Source: UBA5420 sp964485345 (GTDB lineage: Bacteria > Bacillota > Limnochordia > Darwinibacteriales > Darwinibacteriaceae). From it: DNA of 33,826 nucleotides. Of the stretch, positions 7,220 through 15,751 are shown piece by piece. The position numbers were made by a program, and so were the translations under genes. Every line of letters starts with the position of its first letter. Within the stretch, counting starts at the first letter, position 1. The stretch spans positions 1 through 33,826 of the forward strand of contig CAZAJB010000020.1 of assembly GCA_964485345.1 (NCBI GenBank). The letters run 5' to 3'. Under the pieces are notes generated by a model, which ran no database searches, was not told the origin of the DNA, and saw only the letters and a program-made list of their open reading frames with translations.

Positions 7220-7807
7220 TTATTTCTTCAGAATGCCTTGGGCAATTGCATCTTCTATCAAACTCTCTACATAGGCGCCCAGCACTGGTGAACTCTCCCC
7301 TATTGGTTCCATGCGTCTTCTGACCTGGTCACTTGACACATTATGACTTTGCCAGGTTCCCCCCTGGGTATGGTAGTTGTTTAGCAGAGGGTGTAAGCGG
7401 TCTAGGCAAGCGGCAAACTTCGCCTCGGGGCTCTCACCTGTTTCAAACTCTTCCCAAAGCTGTCTGAGCTCCCCTTGTTGGTCAGCAGGCAGTAACGCAT
7501 AAAGGCGATCGGCAGCTGCCTTTTCTCGTTCCCCTTTATCCAAACCCGCCTCAGGGTCGTAGGCAAAGGTGTCACCCGCATCAATTTCAACGAGGTCATG
7601 GAGCAACACCATCTTCATAACCTTGGCCACATCCACCTGTTCTGCTGTATACTCCTGCAACAAAATGGCCATCACAGCCAGGTGCCAGGAGTGTTCTACA
7701 TCGTTCTCTCGGCGAGAACCATCCGCCACTAGGTTCTGTCTGTAGATATGCTTGAGTTGATCAATCTCCATGACGAACTTGAACTGCTGCTCTAAACGGC
7801 TTATCAT
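7220..7807 (-). CDS. HD-domain phosphohydrolase, YfbR/HDDC2-like 5'-nucleotidase candidate
   Basis: HD-domain enzymes bind divalent metals and hydrolyse phosphate esters; YfbR and HDDC2 relatives act on deoxynucleoside 5'-monophosphates. The 195-residue product shows the metal ligands in order: a His in the VEHSWHLAVM segment (His39/His42), His70-Asp71 in LLHDLVEIDAGD, and a later Asp in ACLDRLHPLL near residue 135. Its stop is beside the bidirectional terminator. The start used, ATG at 7805-7807, shares one base with the stop of the upstream acetyltransferase gene, so it is probably translationally coupled as the third gene of the TIM barrel-AAC(3)-HD set. A GTG nine bases earlier is an alternative. 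The substrate cannot be read from the sequence. Confidence 0.85.
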   Translation of the reverse strand: MISRLEQQFKFVMEIDQLKHIYRQNLVADGSRRENDVEHSWHLAVMAILLQEYTAEQVDVAKVMKMVLLHDLVEIDAGDTFAYDPEAGLDKGEREKAAADRLYALLPADQQGELRQLWEEFETGESPEAKFAACLDRLHPLLNNYHTQGGTWQSHNVSSDQVRRRMEPIGESSPVLGAYVESLIEDAIAQGILKK

Positions 7808-8583
7808 CAATACCACTCTTTCGGTACCGGCTCCAGATCGAGGAAAAGGTCAGGATTTCGCCGGAGAAATTCCATCGTTAACTCCACCATCGGTGCTACT
7901 TCGATTAGGGTAGATAGGGCATCGCCAACTTGGCCCTGCACTGCAAGCCCCCGCTTGATCAGTGGTTCTTTAAGCTTACTGTAGTTCTGGGAGACATCAT
8001 GATTTGGCGCTGAGTGGCGGCGCATAGGGCGATCCAACAGACGACCGTCGGGAGTTCGGATCTTAAACAGAGTATGCGCATCCGCGAGCCTGTTCGGAAC
8101 AGATGCCCACTCCTCAACCCCATGGATGATGGTGTTGCGATTGAGCTCTGTGCCCAAAAAGAGCACCTTCGCGCGTCGGTCCCAGAGCTTTCCCCAACAA
8201 CCCTGTCTTGCACAGGGAGTGTCTACATTTTCTTCTCCCTGCACATAATCGGCCGCGTCTTTGCCTAGGGCTGCCACCGAATGGGTGGGGTGCCAGGAGC
8301 GAATTACGCCGGGGCGCTGCCGAAAGAGATTGGTCAAAAGGCCCACGCAGGAAGGCTCATGCAGGACATCAAAGACATTATACGTGTCGTTAATTTGTTC
8401 CCATGTATGGGTGGGTAACACCAAGAGGCCGCTAGCGAGAAAATCTCCTAAGGCGTCGAGGACTGTACTTGCTCCCCCTTCCACCTGCCCTAGAGATTTC
8501 ATCGATGAATGGACCAATAGTGTGTCCGAGGGATTCACACCGAGCTCTTCTAAATGTTCTTGCAGTTCTCCCTTGGTATACAT
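7807..8583 (-). CDS. AAC(3)-family (YokD-like) N-acetyltransferase
   Basis: This family transfers acetyl from acetyl-CoA to an amine; clinical members modify the 3-amino group of aminoglycosides, while YokD-like chromosomal members have unknown natural substrates. The 258-residue product has the family blocks in order: LLVHSSMKSLG near residue 23, LVLPTHTW near 53, RSWHPTHSVAALG near 95 (with the conserved HPTHS), FLGTELNRNTIIHGVEE near 140, and RRHSAPNHD near 187. I chose the ATG at 8581-8583, which follows AGGTGG, over a longer frame that runs into the upstream gene. It lies 7 bases after the TIM-barrel gene and overlaps the HD gene start, so it is co-transcribed with both. Actual aminoglycoside resistance is not implied. 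Confidence 0.88.
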   Translation of the reverse strand: MYTKGELQEHLEELGVNPSDTLLVHSSMKSLGQVEGGASTVLDALGDFLASGLLVLPTHTWEQINDTYNVFDVLHEPSCVGLLTNLFRQRPGVIRSWHPTHSVAALGKDAADYVQGEENVDTPCARQGCWGKLWDRRAKVLFLGTELNRNTIIHGVEEWASVPNRLADAHTLFKIRTPDGRLLDRPMRRHSAPNHDVSQNYSKLKEPLIKRGLAVQGQVGDALSTLIEVAPMVELTMEFLRRNPDLFLDLEPVPKEWY

Positions 8584-8590
8584 GTTCCAC

Positions 8591-9409
8591 CTACTCAAAC
8601 TGATGAATATAGTCGCAATAGTCGCCGGGATCATCGAGGGAGAACTCGAGGTTCACCACGCCCGGGTAACCCACGTGGTGCAAGGATTGAATGACAGCCA
8701 CATAGTCAATGCTACCCTTACCTAGTGGCAGATGTTGATCAACTACACCGTCATTGTCATGGAGGTGCACATGGAAGATCTCATCCTGGAGAAGATGCAA
8801 AAAGTCTGCCGGCTTGTGTCCGCAGACAACCGCGTGACCCACATCAAGGGTGATCCCCACATTGGAGCGATTGACCTTCTTGATAAGTTCCGCCATGTCT
8901 TCTGGACTACGATAGATCTCGTGGGGATAAACAAGGTTCTCAAGGCACAGCAGAACATCTGGCGCATAATCTGCTAGATCCTTCACGGCCCGCACGAGAA
9001 GGGCCTCTTGGCTACGGAGCGTTTCAACCTCCCTTTTCGGTGGGTAGTTGTCTTTCGACCACGGGCCCTCAGCCATCCCCAAAATACCAGGAGCCGGGTG
9101 GACAACCACGATGGACGTCCCAATCCGGCGCGCAAAATCAATGCTGTCCTTAATCTCCTCAAAAGCTACTGCGCGGACTCTCGCATTTGAGCTACCTAAG
9201 TGGATGTCGATGGCCGGAGCATGGAGAGTAAAGCTTGCACCGAGGCTCGTCTTAATGCGGCGTAGTAAGTCTACGTATCCACTTTGCACTTCAGGCGTCA
9301 GATACGCCGCTCGATAAACCACCTCAAAACCGTCCATACCTGCCTTTATAGCCCGCTCAGCATACTCGTAGTCATGTTGTTCTGGTCTAAACGACGTGAA
9401 ATACTTCAT
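8591..9409 (-). CDS. Sugar phosphate isomerase/epimerase-like TIM-barrel protein
   Basis: This is a xylose-isomerase-like/endonuclease IV-like TIM barrel of 272 residues. Putative metal ligands sit where the superfamily puts them: a His in FTLHAP near residue 68, a His in VVVHPAPG near 103, Glu in LLCLENL near 154, Asp and His in LDVGHAVV near 190, His in HVHLHDND near 213, and Glu in VNLEFS near 256. Members isomerise or epimerise sugars or polyols, or cleave abasic DNA; this one looks metabolic but its substrate is unknown. The ATG at 9407-9409 follows AAGGGAG. It heads the set with the AAC(3) and HD genes and follows yedF by 64 bases without a clear terminator, so it may be read from the selenium operon. 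Confidence 0.85.
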   Translation of the reverse strand: MKYFTSFRPEQHDYEYAERAIKAGMDGFEVVYRAAYLTPEVQSGYVDLLRRIKTSLGASFTLHAPAIDIHLGSSNARVRAVAFEEIKDSIDFARRIGTSIVVVHPAPGILGMAEGPWSKDNYPPKREVETLRSQEALLVRAVKDLADYAPDVLLCLENLVYPHEIYRSPEDMAELIKKVNRSNVGITLDVGHAVVCGHKPADFLHLLQDEIFHVHLHDNDGVVDQHLPLGKGSIDYVAVIQSLHHVGYPGVVNLEFSLDDPGDYCDYIHQFE

Positions 9410-9473
9410 TACAAAAACTCCCTTCGCCAAAACGCTACCAGAAGCCCCTATCTTTAGACATAGGCTCTATGAC

Positions 9474-10079
9474 CTACGGGCGAATGATGCTTGTGGCCTC
9501 CATTTGACTTTGCACAATTTCGTACATGTTTGTCACCGATCCCACACGAAGTTCCTCACCGAGGTTATAGAAGTTCAGGCAGGTTCCGCAGTTCAAGATC
9601 TCCACACCTTGCTCTGCTAGTTTCTGTAGATCAGCCAGGGAGTCGGATCCCTGGACCGATAACCTCACAGCGCTATTGTAGAGCAGCACCCTATCTGGCA
9701 AACGATCAAGTTCGGTTAAGGCGTAGACAAAACCCTTCATCAAGACCCGGCCAAGCTTGTCGTCGCCTGAGCCCATTGTATCAGAGGACAAGACCACCAC
9801 CGTAGTTCCCGCGCTGGCCGGAGATTCTTGCCTTTCGGTGTCTTGGGCCTCACCGGTCGTTTCATCCACAGTAATATAGATACTATGTTGATCGTCACTG
9901 GTGGTCTCAAGTCTATGGATCAGATCCATTTGCTTCGCCATCTTCTCCAAATTCTGCAAGGAAACCACATTATCGACAATCACCTCAAGGACGCCTGCGG
10001 ACATCTCCTTGAGAGCCTTTCTTGTCTCGATAACAGGCAAAGGACAGGCTAAACCAGTTGCATCGACTGTCTTTTTCAT
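9474..10079 (-). CDS. yedF: YedF, selenium metabolism protein (TusA-like plus DsrE-like)
   Basis: The 201-residue product has two parts. Residues 1-70 are TusA/SirA-like with the CPLP motif (GLACPLPV, residues 7-14), whose Cys can carry a persulfide or perselenide. Residues 95-200 are DsrE-like, with MGSGDDKLG near 103 and the Cys pair in NCGTCLN near 165. This architecture is the one annotated as selenium metabolism protein YedF. The ATG at 10077-10079 overlaps the selD stop by four bases (ATGA), which implies translational coupling. Inferred role: accept Se or S from the upstream desulfurase and support delivery to SelD. An AAGGAG lies 11 bases before this ATG; a longer start inside selD is less likely. 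Confidence 0.9.
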   Translation of the reverse strand: MKKTVDATGLACPLPVIETRKALKEMSAGVLEVIVDNVVSLQNLEKMAKQMDLIHRLETTSDDQHSIYITVDETTGEAQDTERQESPASAGTTVVVLSSDTMGSGDDKLGRVLMKGFVYALTELDRLPDRVLLYNSAVRLSVQGSDSLADLQKLAEQGVEILNCGTCLNFYNLGEELRVGSVTNMYEIVQSQMEATSIIRP

Positions 10080-11101
10080 CGTATCATAATCTCCTTTGCT
10101 TCCCACTCGATGATCTCACCCACAATACCACAAGGAAGCCCTAATGTCTCAAGTTCGATCAGAACTTGCTTTGCGACCTCCTTAGGAACACTTACCAAAA
10201 GCCCTCCCGAGGTTTGGGGATCAAAGAGTACTTCTTCGATGCCAAAAGGCACGCCGGGTTCGATGTGGACAAAACCTTCTAAGAAGTTCCGATTACGCTG
10301 GGCTGCACCGGTGATCAGAAATTCTTCTGCATAGTGAAGTGCTTCGGGAATATGCGGAATCTCGCTACTGTAAACAAGGGCCGAAGACTCCCCATGCAGC
10401 ATCTCGTGCAGATGCCCCAAGAAGCCAAACCCAGTCACATCGGTACAGGCATGGACAGGATACTTTTGCATTACTTCTGCAGCGTATTTGTTCAAGGTCG
10501 CCATAGACTTGATTGCTTGCTCCATAGCCCCCTTCGAGGCTTCTCCTACCCGATGGGCGCAGCACACAATCCCGACGCCTAGAGGCTTTGTCAGAATCAA
10601 GACATCCCCCGGCTTGCTACCCACATTCGTGTAGATTTTGCGAGGATCGATGATCCCCGTTACTGACAAGCCGTACTTGACATCCACATCATCAATAGAA
10701 TGCCCGCCAGCGAGCACTGCTCCCGCCTCCATCACTTTCTCACTGCCACCTTGGAGCACTTGGCTCAAAACCTCGATGTTCATCTTCTCGGGGAAGCAGA
10801 CAATGTTTAGCGCAGTCTTGGGCACCGCCCCCATCGCCCAGATATCACTCAGGGCATTCGCAGCCGCGATCTGACCAAAGGTGTAGGGGTCATCCACCAT
10901 CGGTGGGAAAAAATCCAACGTCTGCACAATGGCTAAGTCGTCGGTGAGTCGATAGACAGCAGCATCATCAGAATGGTCAAACCCCACCAAGAAATTGGGA
11001 TCCTCTACTCTGGGAAGTTTACTCAGTACATTCTCTAGGACCGCCGGTCCAAGCTTGGCCGTTCATCCTCCGCCTTTACAGAAAACCATCTCCTCTGCCA
11101 C
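10076..11101 (-). CDS. selD: Selenide, water dikinase (SelD), itself a selenoprotein read through an in-frame TGA
   Basis: SelD makes selenophosphate from selenide and ATP for selenocysteine and selenouridine synthesis. Read conventionally, the frame opens only at an improbable TTG at 10990, missing the catalytic N-terminus. Upstream in the same frame, one TGA (11063-11065) interrupts a reading that gives CKGGG-U-TAKLGPAVLENVL, the catalytic Cys/Sec plus Lys region of SelD (Sec13, Lys16). With Sec decoded, the protein is 341 residues, the normal family length. The body has HSDDAAVY near 52, TLDFFPPMVDDP near 68, NALSDIWAMGA, GGHSIDD and DVTGFGFLGH. The GTG at 11099-11101 follows GAGGTG at suitable spacing and lies 5 bases after the DUF3343 stop. 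A SECIS-like hairpin follows the TGA. selA, selB and selC must lie elsewhere. Confidence 0.94.
11035..11065 (-). promoter_or_regulatory. Bacterial SECIS-like hairpin with the Sec TGA of selD
   Basis: Reverse strand: the TGA at 11065-11063 is followed after 17 bases by a 3-base loop GGC capped on GGACC/GGTCC (11050-11046 with 11042-11038). The stem continues with a T.T mismatch and two more pairs (C11053-G11035, T11052-A11036). SelB-recruiting hairpins in bacteria sit at this distance and carry G at the loop start, which is seen here. Confidence 0.78.
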
Positions 11102-11106
11102 GGCGC

Positions 11107-11343
11107 TCACCTCTTTCTATCTAATTCTACCACATTTTGATAGTCTAGGCCTAATTGCCCCGCTTGCTCCAGCAGGTATTCCTTATCCTCCAGATCAAGT
11201 AGCCAGGCTAAACCGCATTCAGCGCTGATCTGGGTGGGCATGGGAATCAAGCGCCCCGGCAGGCCCTCTTCCTTGCAGGCCTGCTCCCAGGCCATGGCCT
11301 CCGTTGTGGTGTGGAAGGTGACCACAACTCTTGCCTTACTCAT
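11107..11343 (-). CDS. DUF3343 protein, putative Se/S carrier
   Basis: This is a small protein of 78 residues with the DUF3343 pattern: a beta strand VVVTFHTTTEAMAWEQACKEEG at the start, PGRLIPMP near 29-36 and a conserved Cys in SAECGLAW (Cys43). Such proteins occur with selD, yedF and class V desulfurases and are thought to carry sulfur or selenium; that role is inferred from context, not proven. The ATG at 11341-11343 overlaps the desulfurase stop by four bases, and its own stop lies 5 bases before selD, so the four genes form one tight translational chain. The longer frame upstream is inside the desulfurase gene. Confidence 0.85.
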   Translation of the reverse strand: MSKARVVVTFHTTTEAMAWEQACKEEGLPGRLIPMPTQISAECGLAWLLDLEDKEYLLEQAGQLGLDYQNVVELDRKR

Positions 11344-12497
11344 AAAAAGTCCTCCCACTCCCGGCTAGAAAGATCTCTAAGGGCGCCAAGGGTGGTCTCC
11401 AGTTCTTCTCTGGTGTTCAGATGGGAAAAGCTAAACCGCAACGCACCCATCTCTCCCGTTCCCAAGGCACCATGCATTAACGGCGCGCAGTGTCCTCCGG
11501 AGCGAGTATAGATAGAAAACTCCTCGGCCAGGGCCTGACTCATTAGGCTAGACTCAAAACCATGAATATTCAGGGCCACAATGGGGCAGCGCTGCGGCGA
11601 GCTAAAGTCTCCATACACTTCCACGCCAGGTATTTTCGTCACTTCGGTGTGAAAATAAGAGGTGAGATCCCATTCTTGTTGGCGAATACGGTGCAAGCCT
11701 ACATTCTTAACGTAGTCTACACCTGCCCTCAGGCCAGCGATGCCCGGTAGGTTGAGCGTACCAGCTTCAAGGGCTTCCGGCATCTGGCTAGGATGCGTTC
11801 GGGAAAAAGTCTGAATGCCGCTTCCTCCTACCTTCAAGGGACGCACTGTGATCCCTGGTTTTACATAGATGCCTCCCACACCCTGAGGTCCATAAAGACC
11901 CTTGTGACCGGTAAAACAGAGGATATCAATGGGTGATTTCTTGAGTTCATAGGAATAGAAGCCCGCTGTCTGGGCCGCATCGAGGATGAAAATAAGTCCA
12001 CGTTCCTGGCAGAATTCTCCCACATACTCCATATCGATCATGCTACCTGTGACATTGGAGGCATGTGTTACGACAATGGCTTTCGTGTTTGGGCGCAGCT
12101 GCTCTGGCAAGAGACTAGGGAAATCAACGTTCCCTGCCCGAGTGGCTGGAAGAATCGTCACTTCCACCCCCGTATTCTCTAAGATGTAGAGGGGGCGCAA
12201 GACACTATTGTGCTCGAGTTCGGTGGTGATCACATGGTCACCGGGATTCAAGACTCCAGAGAGAGCAAGGTTCAGACTCTCGGTAGCATTGGCTGTAAAA
12301 GCTATACAACTGGGGTTTTCTGCCCCAAAGAAGGCAGCAAGCTCCGCTCTGGCCCCATAGGCTATGCGGCTAGCGGCTAAGCTAAAGTGATGAGCCCCCC
12401 GCCCGCTATTCCCTGCACTATGCAAGGTCTCACACATCGCTTGACCTACTTTAGGAGGCTTCGGATAGGACGTAGCAGCCTGATCGAGATAGATCAT
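11340..12497 (-). CDS. Class V aminotransferase, cysteine desulfurase/selenocysteine lyase-like
   Basis: This 385-residue PLP enzyme should remove S from cysteine (or Se from selenocysteine) as an enzyme-bound persulfide or perselenide. Landmarks are MIYLDQAATSYPKPP at the start, FTANATESLNLA near 67-78, ELEHNSV near 93-99, LDAAQTAG near 172-179 (Asp binding the PLP nitrogen), the PLP lysine in GHKGLYGPQG (Lys199), and the catalytic Cys in RSGGHCAP (Cys337). The ATG at 12495-12497 follows AGAGGAG. As the first of four overlapping or abutting genes leading to selD and yedF, it probably serves selenium mobilisation and not Fe-S assembly; no iscU-like gene is adjacent. Confidence 0.92.
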   Translation of the reverse strand: MIYLDQAATSYPKPPKVGQAMCETLHSAGNSGRGAHHFSLAASRIAYGARAELAAFFGAENPSCIAFTANATESLNLALSGVLNPGDHVITTELEHNSVLRPLYILENTGVEVTILPATRAGNVDFPSLLPEQLRPNTKAIVVTHASNVTGSMIDMEYVGEFCQERGLIFILDAAQTAGFYSYELKKSPIDILCFTGHKGLYGPQGVGGIYVKPGITVRPLKVGGSGIQTFSRTHPSQMPEALEAGTLNLPGIAGLRAGVDYVKNVGLHRIRQQEWDLTSYFHTEVTKIPGVEVYGDFSSPQRCPIVALNIHGFESSLMSQALAEEFSIYTRSGGHCAPLMHGALGTGEMGALRFSFSHLNTREELETTLGALRDLSSREWEDFL

Positions 12498-12553
12498 GGT
12501 ATCTCCTCTTTTCGCAACACGGAACTCAGTATACATCGATCCCATGCGCTACC

Positions 12554-14173
12554 CTACCAAAGGGCAACGGCACCATCGACGCGGCTTTCGGTACCGCCCA
12601 CCAGGGTTCCATCGTCTGTTCTACAAATCATCTGCCCCCTACCATAGCCTGAACTACCTTCGGTTACCATAACCTCGTGGCCCATGGCCTCAAGCTCTCT
12701 TGCGATGGAAGGGGAAACGGTATTCTCGACATGTACTCTCTTACCTTTGATCCACTGAAAACGCGGCGCATCCAGTGCTGCCTGGGGGTTATGACCAAAG
12801 TCAGCCAAGTTCATCACAACCTGGACATGGCCTTGGGGCTGCATAAAGGCCCCCATAACCCCGAAGGGACCAAGGGGTCTGCCGTCCTGCGTCAAGAAGC
12901 CGGGAATAATCGTATGATACGGTTTCTTGCCAGGGGCTAAGCAATTAGGATGCACGGGGTCAAAGGAGAAGTTATGCCCCCGATTATGCAGGGCAACACC
13001 GGTGCCTGGTACCACAAGGCCTGAACCAAAGCCCATGTAATTACTCTGAATCAAGGAGACCATATTCCCCTCGCTATCAGCAGCCGTCAGGTAGACGGTA
13101 CCTCCCTTTGTCTCCTCCACCCGGGGAGGTAGTAGGGCACTGGACCCAATCAGCCTTCTCTTTTCTTCAGCCCAAGCCTCAGAAAGCAGGTCTTCTACTG
13201 AGACGTCCATATGTCCAGGATCGGTGACAGCGTGCTGCGCATCGGCAAAAGCAAGCTTCAGCGCCTCGATTTGCCTGTGATAGGTTAAGGGAAGATGCTT
13301 ATCGTCCTGGGAAAACTCGAAGCCCTTGAGGATGTTCAAAGCCATCAGTGCTACAATTCCCTGCCCATTGGGGGGAATCTCCCACACTTCAAGACCCCTG
13401 TATGCAGTGGAGATGGGTTCCACCCATGTTGCCTGGTACTTCGCCAGGTCCTCGGCCCGTAAATAGCCTCCATACTTGCGAGAAAAGGCATCGATGCGTT
13501 CTGCAATTTCGCCTTGGTAAAAGGCTTCACCCAAGGTTTCAGCGATTTGTCTGAGGGTCTTGCCGTGCTGGGTTAGACGTATGCGCTCACCGGCCCTCGG
13601 AGCCCTTCCCTCTGGTGCAAAGGTCGTAAACCACTCGGCGAATTCCTCACCCTGGAGCTGTTTCTTGTAATGATCAAAGGCACGACTCCACCCCTGGGCC
13701 AAGACGGGAGAGACTGCGTAGCCTTCTTCGGCGTAGGCAATAGCCGGCGCGAAAACCTCTGTTAAGGGTAGGCGCCCAAACCGCTTTGATAGGGCAACCC
13801 AGCCCGCAGGAGCCCCTGGTACATTCACAGGTACAAAACCGTACTTGGGGATTTCTTTGTGCCCCTGCTGGGTCAAGGCCCTGAGGGAAATCCCTTGGGG
13901 GGCTGGTCCACTTGCGTTCAATCCATAGAGCTCTCCTTGAAAGGCTACGATGGCAAACGCGTCACCACCAATGCCATTTGCCGTTGGTTCGCATACCGTC
14001 AGACAGGCTGCAGCTGCCAAAGCCGCATCAACGGCGTTCCCCCCTATTTTTAGTATCTCCAAACCAGCCTGTGCCGCTAGGGCATTGGACGTTGCTACCA
14101 TTCCACGCCGGCCATAGGCTGGGTAACGTTCTGTGCGATAGGAATTTCCTAGATTGTGCAAACCTAATACCAT
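12554..14173 (-). CDS. Gamma-glutamyltransferase family protein, cytoplasmic YwrD-like
   Basis: These Ntn hydrolases cleave themselves before a catalytic Thr, then transfer or hydrolyse gamma-glutamyl groups. The product has about 539 residues without a signal peptide, unlike secreted Ggt, so it resembles YwrD. It has GGNAVDAALAAA near 44-55, EPTANGIGGDAF near 62-73 and PPNGQGI near 265. The autoprocessing site is GGT-VYLT with Thr359 as the new N-terminus, followed by a QSNYMGFGSG segment. Two ATGs lie side by side; the second (14171-14173) is 7 bases from AGGAGG and is preferred, the first (14174-14176) is too close. It sits 19 bases after the MATE gene and 56 bases before the desulfurase gene. 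A link to selenium or glutathione metabolism is possible but unproven. Confidence 0.9.
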   Translation of the reverse strand: MVLGLHNLGNSYRTERYPAYGRRGMVATSNALAAQAGLEILKIGGNAVDAALAAAACLTVCEPTANGIGGDAFAIVAFQGELYGLNASGPAPQGISLRALTQQGHKEIPKYGFVPVNVPGAPAGWVALSKRFGRLPLTEVFAPAIAYAEEGYAVSPVLAQGWSRAFDHYKKQLQGEEFAEWFTTFAPEGRAPRAGERIRLTQHGKTLRQIAETLGEAFYQGEIAERIDAFSRKYGGYLRAEDLAKYQATWVEPISTAYRGLEVWEIPPNGQGIVALMALNILKGFEFSQDDKHLPLTYHRQIEALKLAFADAQHAVTDPGHMDVSVEDLLSEAWAEEKRRLIGSSALLPPRVEETKGGTVYLTAADSEGNMVSLIQSNYMGFGSGLVVPGTGVALHNRGHNFSFDPVHPNCLAPGKKPYHTIIPGFLTQDGRPLGPFGVMGAFMQPQGHVQVVMNLADFGHNPQAALDAPRFQWIKGKRVHVENTVSPSIARELEAMGHEVMVTEGSSGYGRGQMICRTDDGTLVGGTESRVDGAVALW

Positions 14174-14192
14174 CATTCCGCCTCCTATGCTC

Positions 14193-15569
14193 CTATGCTA
14201 CATTTTCTGCACGCAACTCAAGCATCTCTTTATTTGTGTTCATAAAACGTAAATACCAACCACTCAAAACAATACCTTTCAAAATGCTAGATATGCTAAT
14301 AGCCCACCAAACCCCATCCAGGCCCAAGACGGTCGCAGAGAGAATAAGGGCTGCAGGGATTCTTAGAAGATTGAGGCTGATGCCCACAATGGAAGGGGGT
14401 GCCGTCTTGCCTAAGCCAATGAAGGAACCTGCAGTGAGGATCTCTACTGCCATGGGAAGCTGAGATACCCCAATTATCTTCAGGTACGACGCTCCGAGGG
14501 CGATGACCTCTGGTTCAGGAATAAAAATGCCAAAGAGGTGCTCGGCGCCTAGAATCAGGAGCGCTGTGGCAAACATCCCGATGGCGGAGACAATCCCGAG
14601 GCCCACAAAATAGCCACGGTATATCCTTTGCCCTAACTTTGCCCCATAGTTCTGACCGGTGAAAGCACTCATAGCCGATTGGAAACCTCCCGCAGTCAAC
14701 CAGGAAATCTGCTCAATCTGCCCACCAACCCTCTGTATGGCAATGGCCATGGGTCCCCAGTCGGAAATAATGCGGGCAATCGTCATAGAAATCAGGGTGA
14801 AAACGGCGCTTTGCAGCGACATGGGTAATCCCGTCTTGATCATCCTGCCCAGGTAGGCCTTGTCAGGTCTAGTGAAAAACCTGAGATTCTCAAAGAGCTC
14901 CGGCCGCTTGCGGACCTCCAAAATAAAGAGGGACGTTGCGGCCATCTGCGCGATGACGGTGGCAATGGCGGCACCCCCTACTCCGAGGGCGGGAAAGGGT
15001 CCTAAACCAAAGATTAAGACTGGATCCAACATGATGTTGATCACCAAACCCACGGCATTAATGCGAAAGGGGGTTGTGCTATCGCCCGCCCCATTAAAAA
15101 TGGCGGTAAAAATGGGATTCGTAGCAAAGAAAAGAAACCCTAAAGCAATGATCAGCAAGTAGTCGTTGGCCATAGCCTGGATCTCGGGGCCTAACTGGTA
15201 AAACGCCAGGAGAGGCTGGCGGAATGTAATGATGACGATTCCATAAAGCACAATCAGAGCAATAATTAGCTGGAGACTATGACGGATTGCCCGGGCCACA
15301 CCCTCTTTGTCTTTTTTGCCGATGGACTGCGCCACACCTACTTCAGCGCCGATTCTGGGAATGATGATAAAGGCATTCGCCAACCAGGTGAAAAATCCCA
15401 CTGTACCCACTGCGGCCACGGCTCCCGAGCCTATGCGCCCTACCCAGATCATATCAATAAAGCCATAGGCCATCTGTACAAACGAGGTACCAATGATGGG
15501 CATGGCTAGTTTGGTCAAAGCTGTGAAAATGCTACCTTCTGTGAGGACAATAGCTTTATTCCTGCTCAT
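14193..15569 (-). CDS. MATE family efflux transporter
   Basis: This 458-residue integral membrane protein has about twelve hydrophobic segments in two homologous halves, the normal MATE size and topology. The first half starts with LAMPIIGTSFVQMAYGFIDMIWVGRIGSGAVAAVG-type sequence typical of the family; the second starts near GLPMSLQS. MATE pumps expel drugs, cations or metabolites using H+ or Na+ gradients; the substrate cannot be read here. The ATG at 15567-15569 lies 7 bases after GGAG. The longer upstream frame is hydrophilic and is rejected. The gene is divergent from the Uma2 array and starts the leftward run that continues into the gamma-glutamyltransferase gene. Confidence 0.93.
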   Translation of the reverse strand: MSRNKAIVLTEGSIFTALTKLAMPIIGTSFVQMAYGFIDMIWVGRIGSGAVAAVGTVGFFTWLANAFIIIPRIGAEVGVAQSIGKKDKEGVARAIRHSLQLIIALIVLYGIVIITFRQPLLAFYQLGPEIQAMANDYLLIIALGFLFFATNPIFTAIFNGAGDSTTPFRINAVGLVINIMLDPVLIFGLGPFPALGVGGAAIATVIAQMAATSLFILEVRKRPELFENLRFFTRPDKAYLGRMIKTGLPMSLQSAVFTLISMTIARIISDWGPMAIAIQRVGGQIEQISWLTAGGFQSAMSAFTGQNYGAKLGQRIYRGYFVGLGIVSAIGMFATALLILGAEHLFGIFIPEPEVIALGASYLKIIGVSQLPMAVEILTAGSFIGLGKTAPPSIVGISLNLLRIPAALILSATVLGLDGVWWAISISSILKGIVLSGWYLRFMNTNKEMLELRAENVA

Positions 15570-15698
15570 GTATCGTCTCCGCTCTCTTAGTTGGCATGAT
15601 ACCTCAGGAGTACTTCTCCTTTGCTTAGTCTGATCCTCCATAGATAGCAAGATCTAGAACTGATCGAAAGCCATTGATGCATTGGCATCCTTGTTTGT

Positions 15699-15728
15699 TT
15701 TAGTTGACTTTAGTTGTGTTTAGTTATA
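15699..15728. repeat. Three direct TTTAGTT repeats with exact 10-bp period (operator candidate)
   Basis: TTTAGTT occurs at 15699-15705, 15709-15715 and 15719-15725, each followed by three variable bases, so the sites lie on one face of the helix. A degenerate fourth unit may precede them at 15689. The cluster ends 24 bases before the first HTH-Uma2 start, in the 182-base gap divergent from the MATE gene. It could bind the excisionase-like HTH proteins encoded just downstream; that is inference. Confidence 0.6.
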
Positions 15729-15751
15729 CGCTGGACACAGGGAGGGATAAC

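Noticed and set aside
7960..9320. Several open frames opposite or shifted within the AAC(3) and TIM-barrel genes
   Set aside because: They have no ribosome sites and no recognisable protein character; they mirror the codon pattern of the real genes.
10076..10990. SelD as a 304-residue protein starting at TTG 10990
   Set aside because: It lacks the catalytic N-terminus; the same frame continues upstream through a TGA with conserved SelD sequence on both sides.
14193..15650. 27-residue extension of the MATE protein upstream of 15569
   Set aside because: It is charged, unlike MATE N-termini, and the ATG at 15569 has a suitable ribosome site.
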